NCBI GenBank assembly: GCA_023400405.1
Contig: JAEXFD010000045.1
Location: 1 to 64,000, forward strand
DNA length: 64,000 bases
DNA from: Pseudomonadota bacterium
GTDB lineage: Bacteria > Pseudomonadota > Alphaproteobacteria > Sphingomonadales > Sphingomonadaceae
Direction of reading: 5' to 3'
Position numbers and translations under genes: made by a program. Each line of letters opens with the position of its first letter. Positions within the stretch are counted from its first letter, which is position 1. This document shows positions 23,186 to 31,706 of this stretch, one piece after another. The notes under the pieces were generated by a model. That model made no database searches. It was not told the DNA's origin and saw only the letters and a program-made list of their open reading frames with translations.

Positions 23186-24307
23186 ATGCGGAAGCTTGCC
23201 GTAACTCTGGCACTTGCGACGACCGCGCTCAGCACGCCCGCCTTCGCTCGCGATGATGCGTGGTATGTGGGTGTCGAAGGCGGCGCCATGCTCGTTGAAG
23301 ACATCAAGTTCGACGTCGGTACTGCCAAGGACGCCGTGACGGTCAACCACCGCGCCGGCTTCGATGTCGATGGCGTGGTCGGCTATGACTTCGGTCCGTT
23401 CCGTGCGGAAGCCGAAGTTGGCTATCGCCAGGCTGGTATCACCGATATCAATTCGACCGTGGCCCTGCCGGCCGTTCCGGGTGCAGGCTTCCTGCCGGCC
23501 GGTTCGTACTCGCAGGCCGGTGGCCGCTCGTCGGCGTTGAGCTTCATGGTCAACGGCCTTCTGGACTTCGGCGACAATGACGGCGTTCAGGGCTTTGTCG
23601 GCGGCGGCGTCGGCGTCGCTCGCGTCAAGGAGCGCATCGGCCTCAACCAGCGCGCCGATTTCCTCGACGATTCGGACACCGTGTTCGCATGGCAGGCGAT
23701 CGCCGGCGTGCGTGCGCCGCTGTCGGACTCGATCGACGTGTCGCTGAAGTATCGCTTCTTCAACGCGGACAAGGTGAAGCTCACCGACGTCGCGGGTCGT
23801 GGCATGGAAGGTCGCTTCCGTTCGCACTCGATCATGGGCGGCCTGATCTTCAACTTCGGTGCCCCGACGCCGGAGCCGGTCCCGACGCCGGAGCCGACCC
23901 CGACCCCGACCTGGACGCCGACTCCCGAGCCGACCCCGACGCCGGCCCCCGTGGTCTGCACCCCGGGACCGTACATCGTGTTCTTCGACTGGGACAAGTC
24001 GGACATCACCCCGGAAGCCGCGAGCATCCTCGACAACGCCATCAGCAACTACCAGAACTGCGGCAACGCGCAGGTCATGCTGGCGGGCCACGCCGACCGT
24101 TCGGGTTCGGCGAGCTACAATGTCGGCCTCTCGCAGCGTCGTGCGGACTCGGTGAAGGCCTACATGACCGCGCATGGCATCGGTGCCGGCGTGATCTCGA
24201 CCGAAGCCTTCGGTGAGAGCAAGCCGCGCGTCGAGACTGCCGACGGCGTCCGCGAGCTGCAGAACCGTCGCGTGGAGATCACCTACGGCCCGGGTTCGGG
24301 CTACTGA
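23186..24307 (+). CDS. OmpA-family outer membrane protein
   Basis: 373 aa. Signal peptide about residues 1-22 (cleavage after STPAFA), an eight-strand beta-barrel of about 210 residues ending HSIMGGLIFNFGAP, and a Pro-Thr-Glu repeat linker (PTPEPTPTPTWTPTPEP). The C-terminal OmpA peptidoglycan-binding domain has YIVFFDWDKSDITPEA, LAGHADRSGSASYNVGLSQR and NRRVEITYG. It anchors the outer membrane to peptidoglycan. Codon use is more biased to C/T-ending preferred codons than its neighbours, as for a highly expressed gene. AAAGGGG precedes the ATG, and a strong terminator follows. It is transcribed separately from the GTA cluster. Confidence 0.93.
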   Translation: MRKLAVTLALATTALSTPAFARDDAWYVGVEGGAMLVEDIKFDVGTAKDAVTVNHRAGFDVDGVVGYDFGPFRAEAEVGYRQAGITDINSTVALPAVPGAGFLPAGSYSQAGGRSSALSFMVNGLLDFGDNDGVQGFVGGGVGVARVKERIGLNQRADFLDDSDTVFAWQAIAGVRAPLSDSIDVSLKYRFFNADKVKLTDVAGRGMEGRFRSHSIMGGLIFNFGAPTPEPVPTPEPTPTPTWTPTPEPTPTPAPVVCTPGPYIVFFDWDKSDITPEAASILDNAISNYQNCGNAQVMLAGHADRSGSASYNVGLSQRRADSVKAYMTAHGIGAGVISTEAFGESKPRVETADGVRELQNRRVEITYGPGSGY

Positions 24308-24338
24308 TCCCAGCGGTTCCGCAAGGAGCACAGAATTG

Positions 24339-24367
24339 GGGAGGTCGGGAAACCGGCCTCCCTTTTT
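24339..24367 (+). terminator. Rho-independent terminator of the OmpA-family gene
   Basis: GGGAGGTCGG-GAAA-CCGGCCTCCC followed by TTTTT. A 10-bp stem (one T-G pair) with a GNRA-type tetraloop, 32 bp after the stop codon. Confidence 0.92.
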
Positions 24368-24398
24368 CTTTGTGACGCCGATCGGCTATCGGAGGCGT

Positions 24399-25072
24399 GT
24401 GGATCGATTAGACGCGTTACGGCTGGACGAAGACGGCGCCGAGCGACGAAGCGGCGCAGCGCTTAGCGTACTCGGCTTTCTCCACGCAGAGGTGGAGCGG
24501 CTCCCCCCGGACCGGCCGGGCGTACGGCTGGACAGCCTGCCCCAACTAATGCCTTTGCTGGAAGCTTCCGGGCCGATCGGGCAGATCGCGGCGCGGATTC
24601 TTGGCGACGGCGCGCGGCCCGTGCGCACAATCCTGTTCGACAAGTCCCCCGCGACCAATTGGCGCCTGGGCTGGCACCAGGATCGCACGATCGCAGTCCG
24701 TCGCCGGCACGCGGTGCCGGGTTTCGGGCCCTGGACCGTGAAGGCGGGGATTGCGCATGTCGCACCGCCCTTCGACCTGCTCACGGCGATGATCACGTTG
24801 CGCGTGCATCTCGATCGCGTTCCTGAGGGCAACGCGCCGCTGCGGATCGCGCCGGGTTCGCATCGTCGCTTCGTCCGCGAAATGAGATCGACGCGAGCGT
24901 TGCGGCATGCGGCGTGCGCTCCTGCCTGGCCGAGGCTGGCGACGTCTGGGTCTATCGGACTCCGATCCTGCATGCGTCTGACGCCGTGGTAACCCCGACG
25001 CGGCGACGCGTCCTCCAAGTCGATTATTGCGCGCGAGAATTGCCCGCGCCGCTCGAATGGCATGGGATCTGA
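24399..25072 (+). pseudogene. Phytanoyl-CoA dioxygenase-like gene with a frameshift
   Basis: From a GTG at 24399 (GGAGG just upstream; alternative GTG at 24372) the frame encodes LDALRLDEDGAERRSGAALS and the Fe(II) ligand pair in LGWHQDRTIAV, up to RIAPGSHRRFV. Past about 24878-24884 (CGCGAAATGAGATC) the frame is lost. The adjacent plus frame continues the family sequence as EIDASVAACGVRSCLAEAGD, VWVYRTPILHASDA (distal His) and RRRVLQVDYCA, to a TGA at 25070-25072. One inserted base near 24880 restores a protein of about 225 aa. Unbroken, this would be an iron/2-oxoglutarate oxygenase. It may be a true null allele or a sequencing error in an A-run. Confidence 0.8.
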
Positions 25073-25094
25073 GCGCCGAGGCGGATGAGCGCGC

Positions 25095-25832
25095 TCATCC
25101 AGCGAGCGCGGTGGCCAGCCAGTCCGGTACCCGCGCGTCTCCAAGCGCCTCGACCCGACGCAGTTCCACCATCAGATCGAGCTCTGGATAGGTCGCCCGC
25201 GTGCGCTCGCCCGGTTCAGCCAGCGGCGCGACGACGAGGCGGCGGTTCACCTTGGCGCGATAGTGCATCCGCGCGGTATTCTCCTGTCCGACATAGCAGC
25301 CCTTGGCGAAGCTGACGCCGCTCAGCTCGGCGGCGTTGCATTCGAGCCAGAGCGTCTTGTCCTGGCCGAGTTCGGCGGCGCCTTCGGTAACGCCGAGGCT
25401 GAGGCGGTGCGCATGCCAGGCCGCGCCGACAGACTCGCCGGATCCTGCGGCGATCCAGCGGCGGCCGAGCGCCGGAAGGCGCGGATCGGATACGCCTCGA
25501 TCGCCGGTGGGCGACCAATGGACCTGGCCGTCGATCGGCTCGATCGCGATGGCACGGCGCAGTCGATAGATGGCGAGCCGTCGCGCCAGTGCTTCACGTT
25601 GTTCGGCCTCGCAATCGACGAGCATCGCCTCGCCATCGTCCCACAGGATGAAATCGAACAGCGCCTTGCCTTGGGGCGTGAGCAGGCCCGCCCATTGCGG
25701 CGTCTTGGGCCCGACCATCGCCATGTCCTGCGTGACGAGCCCCTGGAGGAAGCCGCGGACATCGTCGCCGGAAAGGCGCAGAAGAGCGCGATCGGCGAGC
25801 CAGGTGCCAAGACCAATGCTGGTATCGTCCAT
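25095..25832 (-). CDS. ygfZ: YgfZ/GcvT-family folate-binding protein
   Basis: 245 aa from the ATG at 25832 (MDDTSIGLGTWLADRALLRL). The upstream in-frame extension antisense to pyrC is not credible. The YgfZ signature KGCYVGQE with its reactive Cys is present (SFAKGCYVGQENTAR), and the N-terminal GDDVRGFLQGLVTQDM is typical. YgfZ is a tetrahydrofolate-dependent factor assisting repair or assembly of Fe-S enzymes. It is divergent from pyrC (45 bp between starts) and its 3' end faces the broken dioxygenase gene. Confidence 0.92.
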   Translation of the reverse strand: MDDTSIGLGTWLADRALLRLSGDDVRGFLQGLVTQDMAMVGPKTPQWAGLLTPQGKALFDFILWDDGEAMLVDCEAEQREALARRLAIYRLRRAIAIEPIDGQVHWSPTGDRGVSDPRLPALGRRWIAAGSGESVGAAWHAHRLSLGVTEGAAELGQDKTLWLECNAAELSGVSFAKGCYVGQENTARMHYRAKVNRRLVVAPLAEPGERTRATYPELDLMVELRRVEALGDARVPDWLATALAG

Positions 25833-25877
25833 TGCGAACAGGTAGGAGGCGAAGGGGGGCGACGGAAGAGGCGCTGA

Positions 25878-27200
25878 ATGAATGTCGATCTGAAGCTTCG
25901 CGGTGGACGGGTGCACTTGCCGGGCGGGCCGGCTGAAGTCGACCTGGGCGTCACCGATGGCCGGATCGTTGCGATCGGCGGCACCCTGGACGCCGGCGAG
26001 ACGATCGACTGCACCGGGCTCGACGTGCTGCCGGGCGTGATCGACAGCCAGGTCCATTTCCGCGAGCCGGGGCTAGAGGCCAAGGAGGATCTGGAGAGCG
26101 GCAGCCGCGCCGCGGTGCTGGGCGGCGTCACGGCGGTGTTCGAAATGCCGAACACCAAGCCCAATACCGATTCGGCCGAGGCCGTGCAGGACAAGCTATC
26201 CCGCGCGCTGAACCGGATGTGGTGCGATCACGCTTTTTATGTCGGCGCGACCAACCACAATGCCGAGCATCTCGCCGAACTCGAGCGGCTGCCGGGCACG
26301 GCCGGCGTCAAGATTTTCATGGGCGCTTCGACCGGCGACCTGCTTGTCTCCGACGACGCCAATCTCGCGCGTGTGCTTGCCTCGGGACATCGCCGGGTGG
26401 CGATCCATGCCGAGGACGAATTCCGCATGCAGGAGCGGCTTGGCGAGCGGGTGGCGGGGGATCCGTCGAGCCATCCGGTCTGGCGCGACGACGAGAGCGC
26501 GATGCTGGCGACGCGGCGCATCCTGCGGCTCGCCCGCGCAGCGCGGCGGCGGATCCATGTGCTCCATGTGACCACCCCGGCCGAGCTGGAATTGCTCGGC
26601 CAGAACAAGGATATCGCGACGTGCGAAGTCACGCCGCAGCACCTCACGCTGGCCGGCGAGGAAGCCTATCCGACGATCGGCACCTATGCGCAGATGAATC
26701 CGCCGATCCGATCGGCCGCGCATCGCGCCGGGCTGTGGCATTGGCTCAATCAGGGCGTGCCCGACGTGCTCGGCTCCGACCATGCGCCGCATACGCGCGA
26801 GGAAAAGGCGAAGCCCTATCCGGACAGCCCCAGCGGCATGCCGGGGGTGCAGACGCTGTTGCCGCTGATGCTCGATCACGTCGCGAACGGCCAGCTGACG
26901 CTGCAGCGGCTGATCGACTTGACCAGCGCCGGACCGCAGCGCGTGTTCGGGCTGGTCGGCAAGGGGCGGATCGCGGTCGGCTATGACGCCGATTTCACCG
27001 TAGTCGACCTCAAGGCGCGCTGGACGGTCGAGGAGGGCTGGCTTGCCTCACGCTGCGGCTGGTCGCCCTTTACGGGCAAGACGCTCACCGGCAAGCCGAT
27101 CGGCACGATCGTGCGCGGCGGGCGCGTGATGTGGGAAGCCGAGCTCGCCGCCCAGGCTACCGGTCGCCCGATTCGCTTCGAGTCCGTCGCGTTCGGCTGA
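25878..27200 (+). CDS. pyrC: Dihydroorotase
   Basis: 440 aa, amidohydrolase of pyrimidine biosynthesis (carbamoyl-aspartate to dihydroorotate). Metal-binding HFREPG within DSQVHFREPGLEAKEDLESG (about residues 55-74), EMPNTKPNT, VLHVTTPAELELL, and the catalytic aspartate in GSDHAPHTREEKAKPYP. PSGMPGVQTLLPLML is also diagnostic. This is the class I type. The stop lies one base before the stop of the convergent DUF1294 gene, so no terminator separates them. pyrE is also in this window (55.5 kb). Confidence 0.94.
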   Translation: MNVDLKLRGGRVHLPGGPAEVDLGVTDGRIVAIGGTLDAGETIDCTGLDVLPGVIDSQVHFREPGLEAKEDLESGSRAAVLGGVTAVFEMPNTKPNTDSAEAVQDKLSRALNRMWCDHAFYVGATNHNAEHLAELERLPGTAGVKIFMGASTGDLLVSDDANLARVLASGHRRVAIHAEDEFRMQERLGERVAGDPSSHPVWRDDESAMLATRRILRLARAARRRIHVLHVTTPAELELLGQNKDIATCEVTPQHLTLAGEEAYPTIGTYAQMNPPIRSAAHRAGLWHWLNQGVPDVLGSDHAPHTREEKAKPYPDSPSGMPGVQTLLPLMLDHVANGQLTLQRLIDLTSAGPQRVFGLVGKGRIAVGYDADFTVVDLKARWTVEEGWLASRCGWSPFTGKTLTGKPIGTIVRGGRVMWEAELAAQATGRPIRFESVAFG

Positions 27201-27201
27201 G

Positions 27202-27477
27202 TCAACCAAGCTCCGGCAGCGCCAGCCCGATCAGCGCCCCCGCCTGAATCGCCGCGATCAGCCACAGCCGGGTCGAGAAGGGCTGTTTGCGCGTCTTGTG
27301 ACGAAAGGCTTGGCGGGCGAAGAACGCGGCCGGGGTGCCGCCCAGCAGGGCCAGCCAGAGCAGATCGGATTCGCGCGTGCGGCGGCCGCCCGCAATCGCG
27401 CGCTGCTTGTCCTGCCGCCAGACCAGCAGCGTCCAGCCATTGATGGCGATGAGATAGGCTGCGGCATAAGCGATCAT
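27202..27477 (-). CDS. DUF1294 small membrane protein
   Basis: 91 aa with two or three hydrophobic segments (AYAAAYLIAINGWTLLVW at the N-terminus, LWLALLGGTPAAFFARQAF in the middle, LWLIAAIQAGALIGLAL at the end). The central WRQDKQRA to RHKTRKQPF region is typical of DUF1294. Function unknown. It ends one base from the pyrC stop codon. Confidence 0.85.
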   Translation of the reverse strand: MIAYAAAYLIAINGWTLLVWRQDKQRAIAGGRRTRESDLLWLALLGGTPAAFFARQAFRHKTRKQPFSTRLWLIAAIQAGALIGLALPELG

Positions 27478-27520
27478 GCCGTCCTCTATCGCGCCGAGGC
27501 TATCCGCCTGAGCCGCTGCC

Positions 27521-28279
27521 TCAGAAAGGCAGCCAGCGCTTCTTCTCGCTGAACTTCATATAGCCGGCGTTGATGCCGGCGCGCCAGCCGACGCCGAGCC
27601 GCACGGGGATCAGCACGATGTCGCCGCGGCGCATGTACGAGGCCGAAAAGCCGCCGACGAAATAGACGCGGCCCTCGCCAGCGGGGAACCGCTTGTATAG
27701 ATCCTGGCTGTCATAGAGGTTGTAGACCAGCACGAAGACCTTACTCGCGTCACCGCCGAGATCGAAGCCGATCGACGGGCCCGTCCAATAGACCTTCCGC
27801 TCGCCCTCGACCTTGTGGAACAGCTTGCCGGCGCCATAGCGAAGGCCGACGCCCACCGCGCCGGCGGCCTCGCTGCCGGCGATATAGGCGTTGGGCTCGC
27901 CCTGCTCCTTGAGGATGTTCTCGATGATTCCGGCGAGGCCCGATGCGCCCTTGCCGAAGACGCCTTCCGCTGCGCCGATCAGCTCGTCGCGCTTGAAGGT
28001 CTGCGCAGATCCCGCCTCCTGCCGCGCCGCCCTTTCCGCGGGCAGGCCCGTGGGGTTCGAGACCGGCGCAACCGGCGGGGGCGCCTGGTCCTGAGGCGGG
28101 GGTGCCTGATCCTGTGGCGGAAGTGCGTTCGGGTCCTGCGCGGGCGGAGGGGTGTTGAGGTCCGAATCGATCGCGGTGTTGGGGTCCACCGTCGTCATCT
28201 GCTGCTGCGCCGAAGCCGGCACCGCGCCGAGCCCCAGCGTGGCGGCCGCCGCCCACAAGGTCCATTTGCCCAGATTCAT
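27521..28279 (-). CDS. EipA/DUF1134 envelope integrity protein
   Basis: 252 aa from the ATG at 28279 (MNLGKWTLWAAAATLGLGAV). An upstream in-frame ATG would precede a poorer start. Signal peptide cleaved near PASAQ, then a Pro/Gln-rich disordered region (PPPQDQAPPPQDQAPPP) and the conserved DUF1134 domain with GEPNAYIAGSEAAGAVGVGL, YWTGPSIGFDLGGDASKVF and GGFSASYMRRGDIVLIPVR. EipA is a periplasmic beta-barrel protein needed for envelope integrity in alphaproteobacteria, as I recall from work on Brucella. Single-gene unit. Confidence 0.9.
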   Translation of the reverse strand: MNLGKWTLWAAAATLGLGAVPASAQQQMTTVDPNTAIDSDLNTPPPAQDPNALPPQDQAPPPQDQAPPPVAPVSNPTGLPAERAARQEAGSAQTFKRDELIGAAEGVFGKGASGLAGIIENILKEQGEPNAYIAGSEAAGAVGVGLRYGAGKLFHKVEGERKVYWTGPSIGFDLGGDASKVFVLVYNLYDSQDLYKRFPAGEGRVYFVGGFSASYMRRGDIVLIPVRLGVGWRAGINAGYMKFSEKKRWLPF

Positions 28280-28433
28280 GGTCGCATTACCCCAGCCCAG
28301 CTCTTGCGAGACGCTATACCCGCCCTCGCTGACCCCGCAATGAACGAACGATCGGCCGAGTCGATTTCGGGGCAAGCTGGGCGTTGATCGCAGCGAAACC
28401 CGCCGCTATAGGGCTCGGCTTCGGGCCCTTTCC

Positions 28434-28523
28434 GGAGACGTGGGTGAGTGGCTGAAACCAACGCTTTGCTAAAGCGTCATACGGGAAACCGTATCGAGGG
28501 TTCGAATCCCTCCGTCTCCGCCA
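28434..28523 (+). tRNA. tRNA-Ser (GCT anticodon)
   Basis: Acceptor GGAGACG (28434-28440) pairs with CGTCTCC (28513-28519), followed by discriminator G and encoded CCA. The anticodon stem-loop CGCTT-TGCTAAA-GCG has GCT at 28468-28470, reading AGC/AGU. A long variable arm (ATACGG-GAAA-CCGTAT) and the T-loop GGTTCGAATCC identify a class II serine tRNA. Confidence 0.95.
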
Positions 28524-28538
28524 CCGATTGCCCCGCCG

Positions 28539-28571
28539 CTTGAGAGCTCGATCGAGCTCCTGCCTCTCAAG
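28539..28571. terminator. Hairpin between tRNA-Ser and the convergent cyd operon
   Basis: CTTGAGAG (28539-28546) pairs with CTCTCAAG (28564-28571), with an alternative inner GAGCTCGATCGAGCTC palindrome. It contains the stop codon of the minus-strand DUF2474 gene. No T-run follows on either strand, so a terminator role in both directions is only probable. Confidence 0.4.
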
Positions 28572-28686
28572 CCCGCAGCCACAGGCGGATGACGCCAGCG
28601 ACGAGGGCGAGCGACATCACGCTGGCGGCCCAGATGCCGATCATCCAGCTGAGGCGCTTCCAAAGCGGGACGGGCTCGTCATCAAT
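28567..28686 (-). CDS. DUF2474 small subunit-like protein of the bd oxidase (non-canonical start)
   Basis: The minus-strand frame reads DDEPVPLWKRLSWMIGIWAA then SVMSLALVAGVIRLWLRA and stop, a single-transmembrane protein of about 39 aa matching the DUF2474 pattern (PLWxRLxWM, one helix, RLWL end) of small proteins encoded after CIO-type cydB. It overlaps the cydB stop. No ATG, GTG or TTG is in frame before DDEP; ATT at 28686 or ATC at 28689 is the only nearby candidate, possibly used through termination-reinitiation. It is too short for standard gene callers. Confidence 0.6.
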   Translation of the reverse strand: MDDEPVPLWKRLSWMIGIWAASVMSLALVAGVIRLWLRA

Positions 28687-29686
28687 GATAGCCGTGGGTT
28701 CCGACCTTTCCTCGGAACACCCAATAGGCCCAGGCGGTATAGGCCAGGATCACCGGCACGATCACGACGACGCCGACCAGCATGAACAACTGGCTCTGCG
28801 CCGGCGCGGCCGCCTGCCAGATCGTCACCGCGCGCGGCACCACATAGGGGTAGATGCTGATCCCCAGCCCGGCAAAGCCAAGCAGGAACAGCGCCAGCGC
28901 GACCAGGAACGGCGCCCGCTCGGCCCCGCGGCGCAGGCTCCAGAAAAAGAAGGCAGCCGCGATCGCCGTGAGTAGCGGCACCTGCGCGGTGAGCAGCACT
29001 CCCGGCATCGCGAACCAGCGGCGCCAATAGTCATAGGCGAGGAACGGCGTCGCCGCGCTCACCGCCGCCAGCGCGACCAGCGTAGCGATGCCGAGCCCGA
29101 AGGCGAGGCGCCGGGCATGGGTCTGGCCGCTGCCCTCGGTCTTCCACACGAGCCAGGTCGCGCCGAGCAGGGCGTAGCCGATGACCAGCGCCGCGCCGGT
29201 CAGCAGCGTGAAGGGGCTCAGCCAATCGAGCCAGCCGCCGGCATAGGCATTGTCCGCCACCCGGATGCCCTGCAGGATCGCGCCGAGGGTCATGCCCTGC
29301 GCCATCGCCGCGACCAGCGAGCCGATGCAGAAGGCCCAGTCCCAAAAGGCGCGGTGCCGGGGATCGCGCCAGCGAAACTCGAACGCCACGCCGCGGAAAA
29401 CCAGGCCGAGCAGCATCGCGATCATCAGCGGATAGGTCGCCGGCAGGATGATCGCATAGGCGAGCGGAAAGGCCGCGAGCAGGCCGCCGCCGCCCATCAC
29501 CAGCCAGGTCTCGTTGCCGTCCCATACGGGGGCAATCGAGTTCATCGCCTGGTCGCGTTCCTCGCCGACCGCGAAGGTGGGGAAGAGCACGCCGATGCCG
29601 AGGTCGAACCCGTCCATCACCACATAGGCGAACACCGCGAAGCCGATGATCCCGGCCCAGACGATCGTGAGGTCGATTGCCGCCAT
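28682..29686 (-). CDS. cydB: Cytochrome bd ubiquinol oxidase subunit II (CIO type)
   Basis: 334 aa with about eight to nine membrane helices. Opening IVWAGIIGFAVFAYVVMDGF DLGIG and WDGNETWLVMGGGGLLAAFP are signatures of subunit II. It pairs with CydA to oxidise ubiquinol and reduce oxygen to water without proton pumping. The spacing to cydA is 2 bases, so they are co-transcribed. The short form and the DUF2474 neighbour indicate the cyanide-insensitive oxidase group. Confidence 0.94.
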   Translation of the reverse strand: MAAIDLTIVWAGIIGFAVFAYVVMDGFDLGIGVLFPTFAVGEERDQAMNSIAPVWDGNETWLVMGGGGLLAAFPLAYAIILPATYPLMIAMLLGLVFRGVAFEFRWRDPRHRAFWDWAFCIGSLVAAMAQGMTLGAILQGIRVADNAYAGGWLDWLSPFTLLTGAALVIGYALLGATWLVWKTEGSGQTHARRLAFGLGIATLVALAAVSAATPFLAYDYWRRWFAMPGVLLTAQVPLLTAIAAAFFFWSLRRGAERAPFLVALALFLLGFAGLGISIYPYVVPRAVTIWQAAAPAQSQLFMLVGVVVIVPVILAYTAWAYWVFRGKVGTHGYH

Positions 29687-29688
29687 GA

Positions 29689-31092
29689 TCAGCCCTCCAC
29701 CGGTGCCGAGGGGCCGATCGCCGCCGCCGGCGTGATCCCCGCCGCATGCTGCGGGATGTTGCGCGGCTCGGGCTCGTGCCGTTCGGGCGGCTTGCCCATC
29801 ATCCGCAGCAGGTACCAGGTGCCTGCCCCGAACGCGAAGAAATAGACCAGCACGAACGCCAGCAGCGACGAAGCGACGGCGGGCGCGGCGAGCGGCGAGC
29901 GCGAGTCGGCGGTGGTGAGGAGACCATAGATGGTGAAGGGCTGGCGCCCGACCTCGGTGGTCACCCAGCCGGCGATCACCGCGATGAAGCCCGATGGCCC
30001 CATCGCCACTGCCGCGCGGTGCAGCCAGCGCCAGTCATAGAGCCGCTTGCGCGCGCGCGCGACCAGGCTCCACAGCCCCAGCCCGAGCATGGCCAGACCG
30101 AGCCCGACCATGATCCGGAACGACCAGAACACGATCGGCACCACCGGCCAATGCTCGCGCGGGAAGTCGGTGAGGCCCGGGAGCGGCGCATGGGCATCGT
30201 GCTTGAGGATCAGCGAGCCGAGCTTGGGGATCGCGACTTCGTAGCGCACGCGCGCGGCATCGCTGTCGGGAAGACCGAACAGGATCAGCGGGGCGCCATC
30301 GGGGCTCGGCCGGTAGTCCCCCTCCATCGCCAGCACCTTGGCCGGCTGGTGCTCGAGCGTGTTGAGCCCGTGCGCGTCGCCGGCGAGGATCTGGATCGGC
30401 GCGACGATCGCCGCCATCCACATCGCCATCGAGAACATCTTGCGCGCGCCGGGATTGGTCCGGTCCTTGAGCAAGTGCCAGGCGCCCACCGCCCCGACCA
30501 CCAGCGCCGTGGTCAGATAGGCGGCGATCACCGTGTGGACGAGGCGATAGGGGAAGCTGGGGTTGAAGATGATCGGCAGCCACGACCCCGCGGGCACGAA
30601 TTGGCCCTCGGCGTTGACCGCATAGCCGACCGGGGTCTGCATCCAGCTGTTCACGCTGAGGATCCAGGTCGCCGAGACCAGCGTGCCGAGCGCGACCATG
30701 CAGGTCGCGAAGAAATGCAGGCCCTTGCCGACCTTGCTCATCCCGAACAGCATCACGCCCAGGAAGCCGGCCTCGAGGAAGAAGGCGGTCAGCACCTCAT
30801 AGGCCATCAGCGGACCGATCACCGGCCCGGCCTTGTGCGAGAAAACCGACCAGTTGGTGCCGAACTGATAGGACATTACCAGTCCCGAGACGACGCCCAT
30901 GCCGAACGCCACCGCGAAGATCTTCGACCAATAGCGATAGAGATTGGCGTAGAGCCCGCTGCCCGTCTTCAGCCACAGCCCTTCGAGCACCATCAGATAG
31001 CTCGCCAGCCCGATCGAAAAGGCCGGGAAGATGAAGTGGAACGAGACGGTGAAGGCGAACTGCGCCCGGGCGAGGGTCAGGGCGTCGATCAT
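29689..31092 (-). CDS. cydA: Cytochrome bd ubiquinol oxidase subunit I (CIO type, short Q-loop)
   Basis: 467 aa. Heme ligand His19 is in SFHFIFPAFSIGLASY. Quinol-site and heme regions GTNWSVFSHKAGPVIGPLMA and the EVGRQPFTIYGLL motif (GRQPW region of other CydA) are present. The Q-loop is short, as in CIO/type S enzymes; E. coli CydA is over 50 residues longer. The C-terminus is a hydrophilic tail rich in Pro and Ala. The start at 31092 overlaps the regulator's stop by ATGA, linking oxidase expression to the GbsR-type gene. Confidence 0.94.
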   Translation of the reverse strand: MIDALTLARAQFAFTVSFHFIFPAFSIGLASYLMVLEGLWLKTGSGLYANLYRYWSKIFAVAFGMGVVSGLVMSYQFGTNWSVFSHKAGPVIGPLMAYEVLTAFFLEAGFLGVMLFGMSKVGKGLHFFATCMVALGTLVSATWILSVNSWMQTPVGYAVNAEGQFVPAGSWLPIIFNPSFPYRLVHTVIAAYLTTALVVGAVGAWHLLKDRTNPGARKMFSMAMWMAAIVAPIQILAGDAHGLNTLEHQPAKVLAMEGDYRPSPDGAPLILFGLPDSDAARVRYEVAIPKLGSLILKHDAHAPLPGLTDFPREHWPVVPIVFWSFRIMVGLGLAMLGLGLWSLVARARKRLYDWRWLHRAAVAMGPSGFIAVIAGWVTTEVGRQPFTIYGLLTTADSRSPLAAPAVASSLLAFVLVYFFAFGAGTWYLLRMMGKPPERHEPEPRNIPQHAAGITPAAAIGPSAPVEG

Positions 31093-31673
31093 GCGGCGTC
31101 TCCCGTATCGCGGCCGCGGCCCTTGCCGCGGAACACCGTGACCTTGTTCTTGAGGTCGAGGATGCGCGACACGCCCGCCCCCAGTGCGAGCAGCCGCATC
31201 AGGCTTTCATTGTCGAGCTTCTGGACGTCGTCGGCCCAGCCGGTGAGCAGCTCGATCATGTCGTGCATCTCGCGCATCTTGTCCTGCGCATGCTGCTCCT
31301 CGGCCGATCGCGGCGTCTCGAGGATGATGTCGCGCAGCAAGGTGAGCGTCGGATCGACTTCGCGGCGGCGGCGCTCCTCCGCGAGCGTGCGGACGATCTG
31401 CCAGATGTCGTCGAGCGCCTCGATATGCTCGCGCCGGTCGCCCGGCAGGTGGCGCTTGCGGATCAGCCGCCACGCCTCGAGCTCCTTGAGCCCCATGCTG
31501 ACGTTCGAGCGCGACATGTCGAGCGCCTCGGCGATCTCCTCGGCGACGAGCGGGCGATCGGAGAGGAAGAGCAGGGCATAGATCTGGCCGACCGTGCGAT
31601 TGACGCCCCAGCGCCCTCCCATCTCTCCGAAATGAAGCACGAAGCGCTGAATCAGCGAGGGTAACTCAACCAT
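31089..31673 (-). CDS. GbsR/MarR-family transcriptional regulator of the cyd operon
   Basis: 194 aa. The winged-helix domain at about residues 20-90 (LLFLSDRPLVAEEIAEALDM, SRSNVSMGLKELEAWRLIRK) and wing HLPGDRREHIEA are typical of the GbsR group. A C-terminal helical region includes a Lys/Arg-rich tail (KNKVTVFRGKGRG). It is the first gene of the cyd transcript and overlaps cydA, so it probably autoregulates and controls the oxidase. A 16-bp palindrome 18 bp upstream of its start is the likely operator. The signal is unknown. Confidence 0.85.
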   Translation of the reverse strand: MVELPSLIQRFVLHFGEMGGRWGVNRTVGQIYALLFLSDRPLVAEEIAEALDMSRSNVSMGLKELEAWRLIRKRHLPGDRREHIEALDDIWQIVRTLAEERRRREVDPTLTLLRDIILETPRSAEEQHAQDKMREMHDMIELLTGWADDVQKLDNESLMRLLALGAGVSRILDLKNKVTVFRGKGRGRDTGDAA

Positions 31674-31690
31674 GGCCCAGATCCAGAAGA

Positions 31691-31706
31691 TTCAGGAAGT
31701 TCTGAA
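31691..31706 (-). promoter_or_regulatory. Palindromic operator candidate upstream of the gbsR-cydAB operon
   Basis: TTCAG-GAAGTT-CTGAA: 5-bp perfect arms, with the whole 16-mer nearly symmetrical. It lies 18-33 bp upstream of the regulator's ATG (31673), the usual place for a MarR/GbsR autorepressor site. Confidence 0.5.

Noticed and set aside
28434..28523. tRNA-Ser as a phage or island attachment site
   Set aside because: No repeat of the tRNA 3' end was noticed nearby and both flanks are housekeeping genes.
29746..31581. A 611-codon plus-strand frame opposite cydA and gbsR
   Set aside because: cydA motifs on the other strand are decisive; the plus frame lacks any domain.
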